64,000 nt of DNA, taken from NCBI GenBank assembly GCA_016617855.1, contig JAECUM010003702.1, positions 1-64,000 of the forward strand, written 5' to 3'. A program made the position numbers and the translations under genes. Under the pieces are notes generated by a model. It saw only the letters and a program-made list of their open reading frames with translations. It made no database searches and was not told the DNA's origin. This DNA is from Megalonaias nervosa. Taxonomy: Eukaryota > Mollusca > Bivalvia > Unionida > Unionidae. Positions 46,446-58,930 of this stretch are shown here, piece by piece (within the stretch, counting starts at the first letter, position 1; each line of letters starts with the position of its first letter).

Positions 46446-47350
46446 TTAATCACTGTGGTAATCGTCGATAATTTCATCGATGAGAGCCCGGTAAACATTA
46501 ATGTCCAGGATACCACCTGTAAATAATCATTGACAAATTGATGTTATTTCGTTGATATTTCCGGGGAATTATTACCAGCTCGTTTTCCACCAATAAGGAT
46601 TTCTAGTCTGTCCACGTCGGCAAGGATATTATTGGGACATGGAGTAATAAGACCACTTCCTTGAGTACCTGTACCAATACCATGTCCAACTGCACCGGGG
46701 TCAGGTGATGGTTGTCTCTTTTGTCGAGATCCCTGCTTTCTTGGTGACATAACTGGCGTTCCAATAACTTTTCCTGTTTCATAAACTTGATCAGTAAAAT
46801 CGTTATATTCTTTTCTATATTTTTGACCGATTTGTGGAATATCCGTGTACTCACGAAATACCCTAGTAACCCACTCTTTTTCTGGAGTGTTATGAAATTC
46901 TGGGTTTTAGAAGCTGATGCCGCAGCCGATATCCCACCGCAGTAACCTTAACAGGATCATTCATAGCTTCTATATATCCTTGTTGAGTAAAATGCCGAGT
47001 TTTTAATTGTGGTTTAGACAGATCCTCGACGATATTTTTAACGTCTTGAATTTCAGCACGTGTTTTGTCGGCAGACCCTATAGCTTCTTTAATTTGATTT
47101 GGTAATGCTCCGATAACCTGCTGTGTTGCAGTTGTAGCCTCAGCGGTTTTCTCCAACGCGGGAAGAAGACCTTTAGTAGTCGCTGTAACCGGTTTAAATA
47201 ATTCTTCTGCACTTTCTGCAAATTCAACCCGAGATTCTTGACGTGCCTGTGCTTTGTGCTTGACAGAATCTCTGACGGGTACATTTCTTGATTGCTTCTA
47301 GTCGCAATCGAGCTAGTGTAGCTGAGTGTGGTTCACTTATCGTTATTCAT
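46446..47350 (-). pseudogene. Coiled-coil virion-block protein of unknown function, broken
   Basis: The ATG at 47350 reads MNNDK and stops. Adjacent frames give LARLRLEAIKK, then KHKAQARQESRVEFAESAEE, EKTAEATTATQQVIGALPNQ and a second helical stretch (SADKTRAEIQDVKNIVEDLS). They end in a region with EYTDIPQIG-type and CPNNILADVDRLEILIGGKR segments. The final ~30 codons (GGILDINVYRALIDEIIDDY) end at TAA 46446. A long helical N-terminus with heptad-like spacing suggests an oligomeric scaffold or fibre base. No named family is recognised. Breaks lie near 47335, 47285, 46890, 46550 and 46510. Confidence 0.5.
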
Positions 47351-47368
47351 ATAATAGTTATTTAATTA

Positions 47369-47622
47369 CAGCAGCAGAGAGGCTGAACGACAACGAGTGC
47401 GTGTGCGTGTCGCAAACGAACACGCCTAAAATTTGAAAAAAAAAATACGTCAGCACGGGGTAACAAAAAAGCTAATTGGATCTGTTTCCCGTTGCATGGA
47501 AATATAATCGGTTAACGGCTTCGGTTTACAATTATTGACCTTATTTTTCAGTCTTCGTAGGAACCTTTATTTTTGCAAACGGAGCCCTCTAAAAAAGTTG
47601 TAGGGTTCAGCCTCTCTGCTGG
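47369..47622 (-). repeat. Right terminal inverted repeat (about 254 bp)
   Basis: Inverted copy of 31051-31305 with about five substitutions and two homopolymer-length differences. The inner end is CAGCAGCAGAGAGGCTGAAC and the outer end GGTTCAGCCTCTCTGCTG. The outermost CT expected from the left end is replaced by a single G. Confidence 0.95.
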
Positions 47623-47628
47623 TTGTGT
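47623..47628. repeat. Right target-site duplication TTGTGT
   Basis: Identical to 31045-31050, directly outside the right TIR. Confidence 0.85.
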
Positions 47629-48189
47629 CGTCCCATACCTGACAGTTTTTGCGGGCTTGGGGACTCGGACCAAAGAGGAGCATTGAGCTGGACCTACAAG
47701 ACCGGCGTTGTCCGTTTGAGTATGAGCTATTTTTTCATACAAGTCGATATAAAACGGCTGGAAATTCAGATCTGATAGAAAACAACGTACCTACCCGTTT
47801 TCTTTGGAACAGTTAAATATATTAACAAATCACCATCCCAATGCACACGTGCCTACATTAACAGAACCTCAGCTAATAAGTAAAAACTTACAAAGTTCTC
47901 ATTTTTAAATCTATTGGACAGTGGGATGTTTGCTTAATTATATGCTATCTTTGCTGTTGTCAATAGTAGTAGTGGTGGTGGTGGTAGGGTTTGAAGGTAA
48001 TACAGACTGTATATAATGGTGCAATTCATCAACCAATAACGCCAAAAGAAGGATTTTACGCAGTACTGCTGAATTGGACGTTTTGATTTTATTGTGGCAT
48101 GTATCGCCTCTGTGATGTTAATGGTGACCATCTTGTACTGCAGTATGTTATTGCTATGGTGACAGCCACCATGTAGAACTTATTAGCAG

Positions 48190-48265
48190 CAATGGAAGGT
48201 AAAGTGGTAGAGCATCCGACTCTTAAAATCGAAAGATTGTGGGCTTTTCCACCTGCCCAGGCCAG
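48190..48265 (+). repeat. tRNA-Lys-like pseudo-tRNA/SINE head
   Basis: AAAGTGGTAGAGCATCCGAC and CTCTTAA resemble the D-arm and anticodon region of a lysine tRNA. The T-arm (TGGGCTTTTCCACC) and acceptor stems are not intact, so this is a degenerate copy. Confidence 0.45.
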
Positions 48266-48679
48266 CTTAGGAAAGCCCTCTCAATGCACGTCGTTTGAAA
48301 AGGCATAGCTAATCAGCATGATATAGTCAAGAACTTTAAGTTTCTATTAAAAGCAGCAACAACAACAACTTCTTCCTATTAATAACCAACCTTTTAAGGC
48401 GCAACGCGGTTATCAATATGATGCTTCATCACACGTTTTGAAAATTATATTTTATGAATTTGCTTATACTGTTTCAGCACTGAACTGCATCAGAACGGAT
48501 TTTTACATTGTAATAGTGATATAAAGAACGTTTTAAAACAATCTTCCACCATTCGTCTGATTAATCATGAAACTCTAAATCCATACTTGTTATGAAGTTC
48601 GATGTTGGTTGCTTTGTCAGTTTTGAATGCTACTTTGAGCACATGACTTGTTAATAGTCATTTCAAGGAAATTGGAACA

Positions 48680-48790
48680 AAGTTTCTTTCCAAAGGACAC
48701 ACCGAGGCAGACGATATCGGCTGGTTTGGAATTTATCACCTTTGCGTTTCAGTGTTCTACCAACCGAGCTACCACAGCTCCCAGTATAGT
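48680..48790 (-). repeat. tRNA-derived SINE family C fragment
   Basis: On the minus strand, GTGGTAGCTCGGTTGGTAGA is an A-box-like head. On the plus strand, the tail CTTTCCAAAGGACACACCGA matches the family C tails at 11795 and 12548. Confidence 0.55.
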
Positions 48791-51700
48791 TTTAAGAGCC
48801 CTTAAAACAGCAAAGAAACCATAAACTGAACCAGAATAACCTTGATAAATAACAATGGAGAAAAAAAAAATTGGGTTTGTAATTGTCTTGTGACCTACAA
48901 GTTTTCGTGTGCCCGATTAAAAATTTCTTTGAGAAATTATCTTTAGTTACGAAGAATGATTGTCATCTATTAAGAGAAAAATATTTAGAAGAAACTTGTG
49001 CGATTTGTCCCGAGACAAAAATCGGGACAAATCTAGCTGGCGTGGAGAAAATTTGTGGAGACATGGGCAAATGATGATAAACATTGTGGAGTTCGGGGCA
49101 AGAGATGAAAGTGGATAAACGTTGTGGATCAAGAGCAAGTGATGGTGCAAGTGGAGAAAGTGATAATGTAAATGTCTATACCTGGGCATATTTTTGCATG
49201 AAAGTCTTCAGTAAACATATTTCCTCAAAGGAAGATTGAATTAAACTTTTTATTCATTATCCATTACTGATATATGGTAATTTAAAATGAAATTTGCCCT
49301 TCTACATTGACTATTGTATAAATTTAAAAAAAAATCAGATGCACAAAGGAGCAAGTGAAAGTAAATGTATTTACAAAAGAATAAGTTTGTAAGAATAGAG
49401 ATAAATTGGGGAATTACAAAATATGAATGCTCAAACAAAGTGAGCAAGACAAATCCATTACAAAGTACGAGATCGGATAGAAACTTTTCATTCCCAAAGT
49501 GAGGTTTCATTTTATAATGCAACCTGTCGTAATGGAAACCTCAATATACAAGACATGTTGAAAATGGAAATTCTATAAATTTCATTTTGTATAGTTGACA
49601 CGTGTCTAGCACAAAGTTGCATATACCGGTTGGTATGGCCGTGCATTTCCAGATTTGCCTCTTTCAGATTTACAGATTTCAAAAACCAGATCACTTTCGA
49701 CTATAATGTACATTTCCCAATAGGTCACTTGACATCACAAGTTCACGTAGCATTGATTTACAACTGAAATGATCTTTCTTCAGCCAAGTCAGACGGAGTA
49801 AATATACATCTATGGGGATCAATGTGAAAGTGGCAGCTTTAAATTAAGCAGTTCATGAATGGGTATAGGTGACTAGACATGGCTCAAATTATATAGCTAA
49901 GCGTATTCTCAGCTCAAAAATTAAAGTGCATTTCAAAGTACAACAGTGCTGGCTTTTGTGAAATTTAAGGTTGGTAGTTGTGTTCACTCAAGTTCATATG
50001 GATTAGACAAGCAAGGCCATTGGCGTTTATTAGTACAGTCATTGCTTTATAAAAGCTTGTACATTACAGTACAAGTATTTTAAATATTTGAGATCTGTAC
50101 CAAAATCATTGTTGACAATACTGTTATTAAACACTTGTTATGCAAAGCTTGGACTTTTAGAAGGATGAAGCTTACCTATATTAAATGAATGTTATATAAC
50201 TTAAATGATTTGTTGATAAATGCGTAGTTTACGTTAGTCATTAAAATGTTGCCTGCTGTTTCTGTACTACTGGATTCTGCACTTTTTAGTTCTGGATTTC
50301 CATTCTTTTTGGATGTACTACTCAGTAAATTTAATTGTCCACAAAAACCTTTTATCCGGTACAGTAATAACTGTACAAACTAAATCACATCAAAATTACT
50401 GACCCTGTACGCAAAGGACACCAGTCTATAAAGACTAGTTTTTCATGCCCGTCACATACAGGCTTTAGAGTATGTGAAACCATGAAAGTAACACACATGG
50501 TCTTGTGGTTATAGACCAGAAGAGTTTATAGGATTAACATGTTGCTCATCATTTGAAGCTACATGATGGACTGTTATAAAACATTACACTTATATAACGT
50601 CATTTTCCTAGATGAAAACGGTTCTACTCTGCCATCCGTTACGACTAATCCTAAGTGGTCGATCATAACATGGGTTTTCGCTTAAGTTCCTATGATACCT
50701 CCCATTGGCCATAACTGAAAGATCGTTCCGAGTGTCAGATCGACACTCAGAACGACCTCTACAGCATCCATCCCGACTGTTTTCACTACTTCTGAATATT
50801 GACCAGAAGACTTCAGGTGGAGTTCGTCCTAACAATACTGATCTGATCTCCAATAGGACTACCATGGTGACCATCTTAGACATCTTGTTATTACTCCCCG
50901 TTGTTACAAATTGATATGGGGTTTGACCAAACCACTTGTGATGTCAAGTGATCCTGAAAATATCGTCTTGCAGTATATATTAATACGAGAATTATATCGG
51001 CTCCAAGCAGTTAAAAAGAAATCTGGTCTTGTTTCCAGGAAATGTTTCAGACAGGATGCCTGTCAAATAGACTATTGTTCGATGTAATTTACAAGAATTA
51101 TCCACATTACTTTTTATTAATAGTTTCAGCATTGTCATTACACGCTGCAATAAGTTACGGTCTTGTTGGCATGCATTACCTATGAGTAAAATATACTTAA
51201 GCCGCCAATTTCAATTGGAGGACGAGTCAATAGAGCAAAATCATGTTTAATCGTGTATGTGTGCAAGTATGTGCACGTGTGCAAGAGTGAAGTGTATGTG
51301 AAATTGCCAAGAACGTTGCTTAGAATTTCATTTACTTGTATAAAGTTCATTAACGGATTGTGGATAGAAAATGAAAAAAACAAAAAAAAGACTCGTTAGT
51401 TGCGTTTAATAAATTTCAACGACATCTGAAAATATTTTAAAGTTTTAAGTAGTCTTGAAGACATCCATTCAGACAGAAATTCACCATACATAATTAACAT
51501 TGACGAAACCTTTGTGGACAAGTGGCATCTGTTAACTTGTATCACATGAACAAGACGAAACATTAATCAATGTTACATTTGTGCACAACTTAACTGTTCT
51601 CATTCCTCCAATACAATCATTAGTAACCGACAGTTACTTGTCTCTACCTCTCCTTATTCAAACAATTTTTAAGTGCAGACTCTAGAACTTGCAAGAGTGA

Positions 51701-52544
51701 AGACTTGTCTAAGCACTCTATTGTTTGACCTCCCTGATCTGCTGGCAGATCCCCCCCCCCGTCTCGGAAAGGATTATGGTGGATTAGCTTACTGTGACTG
51801 GAGCAGGATGCAGATGTTGCATCTAAAGTATCAGTGTTCAACTGTCCGACCTGGCGATTTTAGGTGTTAGTCCGGACTCTGGAACTATCGTTAGGGACAG
51901 TTGCTATGTACAGGGAGATTTCAGCGAGAATCGAGTTGTCTGGAACCTTGTCGAGGTTTTTTTTCCCCCCAGGCTGTGGACCTTGGATATGTACGTCTTT
52001 GAGATTGGTGCCCGTGTGTGTATGCATGCGTCTCAACCCGCCCTGATCCATCCGCTACCATGCTGTCTTGTATTATCCCATGCCTCGTCCTGTGATGCCA
52101 TCATGGCATGTCCCATCACGTAGGGTCTTGCTCCATCATGCCTAATCTCGGTGCCGTTTGTCTCGTATCGCCGTGTTATCTTGTCCTGTTTTGTTCATTT
52201 GAGTGCGGACTCCCTCCCTCATCAGCAACCACGCCTGACGATATCCCATGACCATCGGACATGGATGCTGACGAGGGAAACAAGATGGCAAGTAGAGACG
52301 CGAGAAGGCACGTCAGAACAGCATGGCTTGGTAAAGAATGCGACAGGATGGGATGGAAGAGGACAAACGAAAGTATGTGAAGGAAGAATAACCTCACTTT
52401 GCATTTTATTGTATTATGGTTTTATATTATTGTGCCTAGCCATCTCGTCAACTCGCCTCCAGATTTTACCTTAGCCGCACCTCACTTAAAACTTTGTATT
52501 GCATTTTTGTTTTCTATTTATTAATATGCATTATATTTATTAAT

Positions 52545-54430
52545 ACACTTGTACCGTTTTGTTCGGTCATTTTGGATAAGAAATCGAATCTTCATAAATA
52601 TCGACAGGGCCATTTTGGAAATAGTCTTCATAAATAAATGATTAAGACCTGTATTTTACATCATATTGTGCTTAATTTCATCGCTTTATTTTCTACTGTT
52701 ATATTTTATATTATATTGTTTCTAGTCATCGCATAATCTCAATCGATTTTTTTTTAACCTTAGCCTCACCTCATTTTAGCCTTGTATTGCATTATTTTGT
52801 ATTTATTGATATATTACATTTTGATTTTAATATTGTATTACATTTGATTTTAATATATCTTATTATATTTTGATTTTAATATATTGTATTACATTCTGAT
52901 TTGGCCTTTTTGGACAAAAGTCCAACCTTCATAAATATTGATGGAACATTGCATTTTATACAATCTTGTGCTTAGCCCTTGCATCATCTCGCCTTGTATT
53001 TCACCGTCTTATTTGCATTATATTTAATGTATAATGTAGCTATTTGGTACAAAATAAATACGAGACCATTGTGGACAAAAGTCCAATGTTCATAGACAAT
53101 AATGGGGCCTTTTTGGACAAAACTCGTCTTCATAATCTTGCCATAGCCTTTTTGGAGAAAAAGGCTGCTAATCTTCATAAAAATGACTGCAACTTGCTTA
53201 AACAAATGTCAAACCTTTTTAAATAACATTGATATGACCTTTTCGGACATTGGTCGATTCTTCGTAATAATATTGATGAAACCTCAAGTCAAAATTGACT
53301 TATTCATAGACAATATTAGGGCTTCAAATTGTACAATATCGATAGAACCTTTTTGAACAAATGTTGCAATATTGATACAACTCATTTAAACAAAACTCAA
53401 ATCTGACACAAACCCGTCAAATTATCAGTTTGGGTGAAACATTCTGCCAAGAGTGAAATTGATTTTCACGTCAGTACGAAGTTTACTTGTTCATACATAT
53501 TTACCTCAAGTGAATAAAAAAAATTCTAGTATTCTTCAGGCTTTTCTAAAGCTCGAACAGTTCTCAGTATAAAATTATCATAAATTTATATTGGTCTTTT
53601 TCAGCAGTTTTGATAAATGCCTGAAATCCTTGGTGTTTGCCATACCTTAAGTGCATTAAGTGGTCAGTTATTGCCTGTGCCATCTTTTGCTAGTGCTCAG
53701 ATCTTGACAAGTGGCGTCAGCGATGGTCATTCCTATTTGGTATTACTATCGCTATCGCAGTGGTATATGCAGCAAGGTTACGACGATGTCCATGACACGT
53801 AGGAGAGCAGCCGAGGTATGTAGCTGTATTGATAAATATATTCATTATAAATGCAAAGAATAATTTTGGAAGCTACTTGATGTACTCTAGTGGCACGAGT
53901 AAAACCTCGAGCTTATGCTGTACATAACATTTATCGTCTCCATCCAAGTATACAGAAAACAACCAATTTATATCATTGTGTCGAAAATTCTAACTTAAAA
54001 TGTACCACTAAACTGGAATACAAAAGCCTAAAGTATAGTTCCATTATGCAGCATTCAGCTTTTTTTTTTTGTTGAAAAAGTCTAAGCTTGTTCGTTTTAT
54101 ATTTCAACTTTTTATAATCGAAGTTCAAGCAAGTCCGTCAGATTTATCATTTGAAACAATATAGCCTTTTTGGTACAAAAGTGAAATGTTCATAGGTAAT
54201 AATAATCGGGCCTTTTGGACTAAATTTGTATCTTCATACTCGTGCCAGAGCCTTTTTGGAGAAAGTAAAACCTTCATAAATATGGATGCAACTTGCTTAG
54301 ACAAGCTCAGATCTTAAAATATTGATGGTCGATTCTTCATCACATCGACAAAGCTCAAATCTTCATCAATACCGATAGGGCCTTATTGGACAAGATTAAG
54401 GTCTCCATAATATTGAACTGACCTCTATGG
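52545..54430. repeat. Field of degenerate repeats around TTGGACAAAAGTCCAA
   Basis: About a dozen or more scattered units of the form 'GGCCTTTTTGGACAAAAGTC', '-AA-CTTCATAA-ATTGAT-' recur between about 52545-53400 and 54160-54430. The best copies contain the hyphenated inverted repeat TTGGAC-AAAA-GTCCAA (about 52910). Spacing is irregular, about 40-60 bases. Two gene-like open frames (53617-53802 and 53890-54075) lie in the gap between the two parts without recognisable content. Confidence 0.6.
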
Positions 54431-54439
54431 ACACAAGTC

Positions 54440-55880
54440 GGATAACACGGCCTAAAACACCGAATTCACACACATCTATATCTTCAATTATGAAACATTT
54501 CTGAAAATCTGATCACAGCCTCAAGAAATTGGACAGACAAATTTACGAACCATCTTTTGCCACCTCAATATTTAGTACGTATCACATTTATACATTTAGT
54601 AAAATGGTATAAAGGAAAATGTTTTGTATGCACAACTAATGTTATTAGTCTCAAAATAAGTGACCTCTTTGTGGCAAAATGAATTGCATTGCGTTCTTTT
54701 CAAGTTAGGACTGACTCGTGTACAATCTTGCGTGTTTTGTTTACCCCTGTATCATCAAGACAGAAGAAACGTTTGCATAGGCTGCTTGAATGCTAAAAAA
54801 GCAAATTTTGGGAGTGAATGACAAAAGCTAAGTTGGCTGTCAATGACAAATGACAAGCTCGTCTAAACGTTTCGACAACCTAATGGAAGGAAACCATATA
54901 GTCAAATATTGTGCTTCTGAAAAACGTTTAGTATGATATAAAATAGTTCATAACCTTTCATTGTTATGGCTCTGCTAATAGCAGCAATGTTTTGATGTAT
55001 TTGTTGGTGGTGGTGGTGGTGGTGGGGGGGAGGAGGGTTGTTACCAGAAAATTCTAGCTAATTCGTAGAGATCAGAGATTAATCAAACATTAGGCCATAT
55101 TGGAACGCTTATATATTGGTGTGAGGCCCTGGTAATCTTGCAATGCGACAAATAAAGCCAACTATAAATGGCCACTGGAATTAAAATCCTACATATATAA
55201 ATACTCCATACAATTTAACAAATTTGTTCTCAAGACGTCAATTCACTTTGACTTGAACGATTTCTTGAGTACAAAATGACAAGGTATAGAACAAAGATTA
55301 AGTTGAAAATTCAGTCAAGATGAGCTCCTTCACTGCTTAGCTTTACTAAGCTCATACCACGAAATTACTCTTGCGGAAGCTAATTTTGTCCATCTAAGTA
55401 ACTCTTGCACACTTGGATCAGGACGAGCATCTGGGCGAGGTTCAAGCTAGTGCTTCTTTCGGCATAACTGACCAATTAATCTTAATATTCTACCATGCAA
55501 ATCGAGACCTGCAAAAAAGGAAACAGTGATATTCTGTGGAAACTTTATTTCAGGAGAAACTTGTTAACTGCATACACATTTCTAAATTAGAACGTGCTAA
55601 TCTGGTTTTTTGTTGTGAACATACATGGAAGACTATCGATATAGCTTTACCTTCAGTTGATATAACAGAATAACCATTTCTTGGCTGGGGGAATGGATAT
55701 GCCAAGAAGAAAAGAATGGTCCGCTCGTTCGAGAACTTTCATTCTAGCTATAAAAAAAAATCATACGCTACGAGAAAGTCGAGCTTTGGGTATCGACCTG
55801 CCTCATAATCAGGAAACAAACAAATGAGGTCAAAAACGAAATTTCAGTAGTTTTGGACAACTGAAAGCAAATCGCAATAT
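54440..55880. repeat. Tandem segmental duplication, copy 1
   Basis: In order, this copy has 'AATTCACAC-CAT-TATATCTTCAAT', 'CATCAAGACAGAAG', 'GCTGCTTGAATGC-AA', 'CGTCTAAACGTTTC', 'AGCAGCAATGTTTT', 'TATAAATACTCCATACAATT' (TATA-like, 55194-55203), 'CAAAATGACAAGGTATAG' (about 55271), 'AATGGTCCGCTCGTTCGA' and 'TCGACCTGCC...GGTCAAAAAC'. The same series recurs in copy 2. No protein was recognised. Confidence 0.75.
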
Positions 55881-56179
55881 TTACTCGACCCGAGAAGTCG
55901 ATGGCAGTTAAAGTTTATGCACCCCAACCCCAAATTTGTACCGGCATTTTTCTTGTCCAAAGGCCATTTGACACCATCTGATGGTCGTGCAACCAAGTAC
56001 TTTTCTTGGGTGACAACTCGGAAAAAACATTCGTGTACTATAAAGCTTCATGCAATTCAATATAGCTTGCATCCAAGACGTTTTGGAGATGTTCTTGCCT
56101 TGAACCCACATGTTAATTTATTGTGGCTAGCTCTCAACTAATATTAACATTTTCACTGTCTACATTCTGTAGAATAACT

Positions 56180-58420
56180 ACCGGAGGTGTACATGCCCGA
56201 GGTTTCAACAACACCGTAAATCCAAAACAATTCACAAATATATCCACATTTTCAATTACTAAACAATATTATCTGAAAAGTCGCATCATAGCTTCAGGTT
56301 AAGAAATATGTTGGACCAATTTACAAAACTCTCCTTCCAACGTAAACATTTGGCTCAAGAGTTTACGTCAAACGTTGTGTACACATCACATTTTGTGTAA
56401 TGTCTATTAATATAGAAGCCAGGAAAAAGTGTATGCAGAACTAACGTTATTGCTCTTTTAGAAAAGAGCAGCCTTTGCAAAACAACAACAAAAAAAAAAG
56501 GGACTTGCATGTTAGGACTGACTCAATTTCTGTAACGATTTCAAATTGTGTGCAACCTCGTATGCTAAGTCTTTGTTTACCAATAAAGCATCAAGACGGA
56601 ACCAACTTTTACAATGCTGCTTGAATGCCAAGAAACGAGTTTGGAGTTGCCAATTTATGTTAGCTGTCGGTGACGAAACTAAAAAGTTTCGTCTAAACCT
56701 TTCTTCCTAAACGAACCGAAAGGAACCACACAGAAAATTAATATGCTTTTCAAATAATTTAGCCCGACGTAAAAAATAGTTCCTAATCTTTCCTTATTGT
56801 GTTGTGGTGCAGATACCAGCAGCAATGTTTTTGTTTCGTTGTGGTGGGGGATAATCACAAGTCTAGCTAATCAGAACAGATTAAAGATTAAATATAGGCC
56901 ATGTTTGAATGTCGACATATTGACGTGCATGACCCTGGTAACCTTACAAGTCACACACGAAATCTATACATGGCCACTGGAATTGATCATGCATATAAAT
57001 ACTCCATACAATTTAACAATTTTCTCGGACACCAACTGGCTTGACTTGAAATGATTTCCGAGTTTACAAAATGACAAGGTATAGCACAAATATTAAGTGG
57101 AAAATCAAGTTCACAACAGAACTGTTTCAACTACTTTTGCTGTTAATATGCACGTACCACAACTATTAGAAGTCAATTCCGTCACCTCTCTTGTGCACTT
57201 AGATCAGGAGGAGTATCTGGACGAGATTCAAGCTATATTTCTTTCAGCATGACCGACCAATTAATTTATTTTATGCAAATCGAGACCTGCAAAGAGAAAG
57301 GAAATTTAATAATCAGTGGAACGCGAGATTTCAGGAGAAACTTGTTAACTGCATACGAATTTCATTTCAAATTCGATGCATGTAAATGGTTTCTGTTGTG
57401 ATCATGATAGACAAGACATTTTTCCACGAGTATATAAAGAAAGCAACTATTTTTGGCTACGGGGAACCTGTATGCCAATAAAGAAAAAATGGTCCGCTCG
57501 TTCGACGACTTGCATTCTAGCTAATCAAAAGCATTGTTGATCCACCGCTTTCAGAAAGTAATTTTACTACAACAAAGAAAAACCTGGTGTACCAGTCAAA
57601 AGCAAAGTAACTGGAAATGTTCAAATTCATTTTGCACGACTGCTGAACCATGAACAGGCATTGAGGATGCACATGGCATAAAAGACAATATTTACTTCAT
57701 AAAATCATTTAGGTCAATTATGTCCAACAGATTTTGCCATTTCATTTTAAGCTCCCCCCTTTGAAATACGAACCTAGAAGTTTCAAGATATATGCACAAC
57801 ATTTCCTATCGCCCGAGTGTGAGACCTGAATCTCATTCAGAATTACAGTAGGGTCATTAAGGTAGAACTAAGCTCGTGTGCTAAAACTTATTCTTTCCCC
57901 CACCCACCCAAAAAATATAGCCTACAATACGCCATATGCAACACCATTTGCACGATAAATTAAAGATAAGTGTTTAAACCTCAAGAATGCGCATCGACAG
58001 GCAATGCATTTGTTTATGCGTGTCTGTACTTAAATATGGACAATTCATTTAAGTAGTGGTGCAGACCTTGACACCCACAGCAAGACTATACATTATAATC
58101 TCCAATATTCTAAGTTCAGTTAATCCCAAACCATGCTACGCCATGATGTAAACCGTTCTAACGGGTACGAAACACAGTTACCTCCCCCTCAGAGTCCTGC
58201 ATGCTGCAGATTAGCATAAAGAGAATGAGGCTATTGCCTACAAATTATTCAAATACATATAACAAATTATAACTGATGTACCGACTTCGCCAATAAAAAA
58301 TGTTTCTTGAGGCTGCCAAGGACAGTTGACTCATCGACCTGCCTCAAATATACTAAATTAATGATAGGTCAAAAACAAAACTCGGTAATTTTAGATACCA
58401 TCAACGATGACTTAACGGTG
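56180..58420. repeat. Tandem segmental duplication, copy 2 (with internal insertion)
   Basis: Same order of landmarks as copy 1: 'ATTCACAAATATATCCACATTTTCAATTA' (quoted in part), GCATCAAGACGG, GCTGCTTGAATGCCAA, CGTCTAAACC, CAGCAGCAATGTTTTTG, ATATAAATACTCCATACAAT (56993 onward), CAAAATGACAAGGTATAG (about 57067), AATGGTCCGCTCGTTCGA. Then, after about 750 unrelated bases, CATCGACCTGCCTC and GGTCAAAAAC at 58340-58380. Within unit 2 an open frame (ATG 57071) begins MTRYSTNIKWKIKF and continues into a Leu-rich stretch. It is short and unsupported. Confidence 0.7.
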
Positions 58421-58759
58421 AAGTTCTTCTCGTAGGTTCACCGGCATTTGTTTGCGAGGCTGGACTAAACAAAGCAACGTGCAATGGAACACAGATTTCA
58501 CTTCGGGATCACTAAGGCCTTATTAGTCACTGCACTGTCGCCGGAACACAAACCACACCACAAGATCATATTCTGAAGAACAAACAATTACCTTTAAATC
58601 CATACCTAGAAAGTCTAAATCTACTCTTGTATCACCACAAGGAGGAGACGTGAAAAAATGCTCTAAAATAGAGTGGGACTACATTGGTACTGAACCGAAC
58701 TAATTGTGATTTGATACCCACTGCTATAGGTGTTCAGCTCATCTGCTGAGCCGAATATT

Positions 58760-58930
58760 TGTATCACAGTCTACATACTATAAACTACGGTGAACATGCC
58801 TCGCATCAATTTCAAAAAGTTCAAAAACAATCCCAAAATACCCAATTCACAATTATATCCACATCTTGAATTAAATACATGAAAAGGTCACAGCCTTAAT
58901 TTGAGGCCTATTTACGAAAATATATCCTGC
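58760..58930. repeat. Start of a third, truncated copy of the tandem duplication
   Basis: GTGAACATGCC, CCCAATTCACAATTATATCC, ACATCTTGAATTAAATAC and TTACGAAAATATATCCTGCC match the start of copies 1 and 2. The rest of the unit is not found downstream. Confidence 0.55.

Larger units (their letters stand above)
31051..47622. mobile_element. Maverick/Polinton-like (adintovirus-like) endogenous element, 16.6 kb
   Basis: The element is defined by ~254-bp terminal inverted repeats and a 6-bp target duplication. Its gene set is diagnostic: A32-type packaging ATPase, retroviral-type integrase, family-B DNA polymerase, adenain-type protease and a double jelly-roll-like capsid protein. Genome-handling genes lie left of the central palindrome array, and virion-type genes lie right of it on the minus strand. 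Most genes contain frameshifts or in-frame stops, so this copy is read as a decayed endogenous viral element. The two TIRs differ by about five substitutions and two homopolymer lengths. Host repeats are nested at about 37.8-38.9 kb. The PolB-helicase-HNH fusion sets it apart from the textbook Polinton layout. Confidence 0.92.
47629..52540. other. Intergenic sequence, no convincing gene
   Basis: It contains a tRNA-Lys-like fragment (48190-48265) and a SINE family C copy (48680-48790), listed separately. An imperfect hairpin lies at 50724-50754 (CGTTC-C-GAGTGTC / GACACTC-A-GAACG). A minus-strand frame at 50608-50883 (91 codons from ATG, with a CCRGRSEC segment) spans the hairpin. It has no recognisable domain or splice context and is not called. 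About 51,900-52,480 is richer in G+C than its surroundings, with no recognised content. Confidence 0.4.

Noticed and set aside
31051..47622. Free virus or bacterial contamination in the assembly
   Set aside because: A 6-bp target duplication at both ends, flanking host sequence and a nested host repeat show it is integrated in the animal chromosome.
48190..48265. Possible tRNA-Lys gene
   Set aside because: The D-arm and anticodon region resemble tRNA-Lys, but the T-arm and acceptor stem are degenerate.
50608..50883. 91-codon minus-strand ORF with Cys-rich segment
   Set aside because: It starts with ATG and has a weakly hydrophobic start, but no domain, splice site or duplicate supports it. 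It is kept only as a note.
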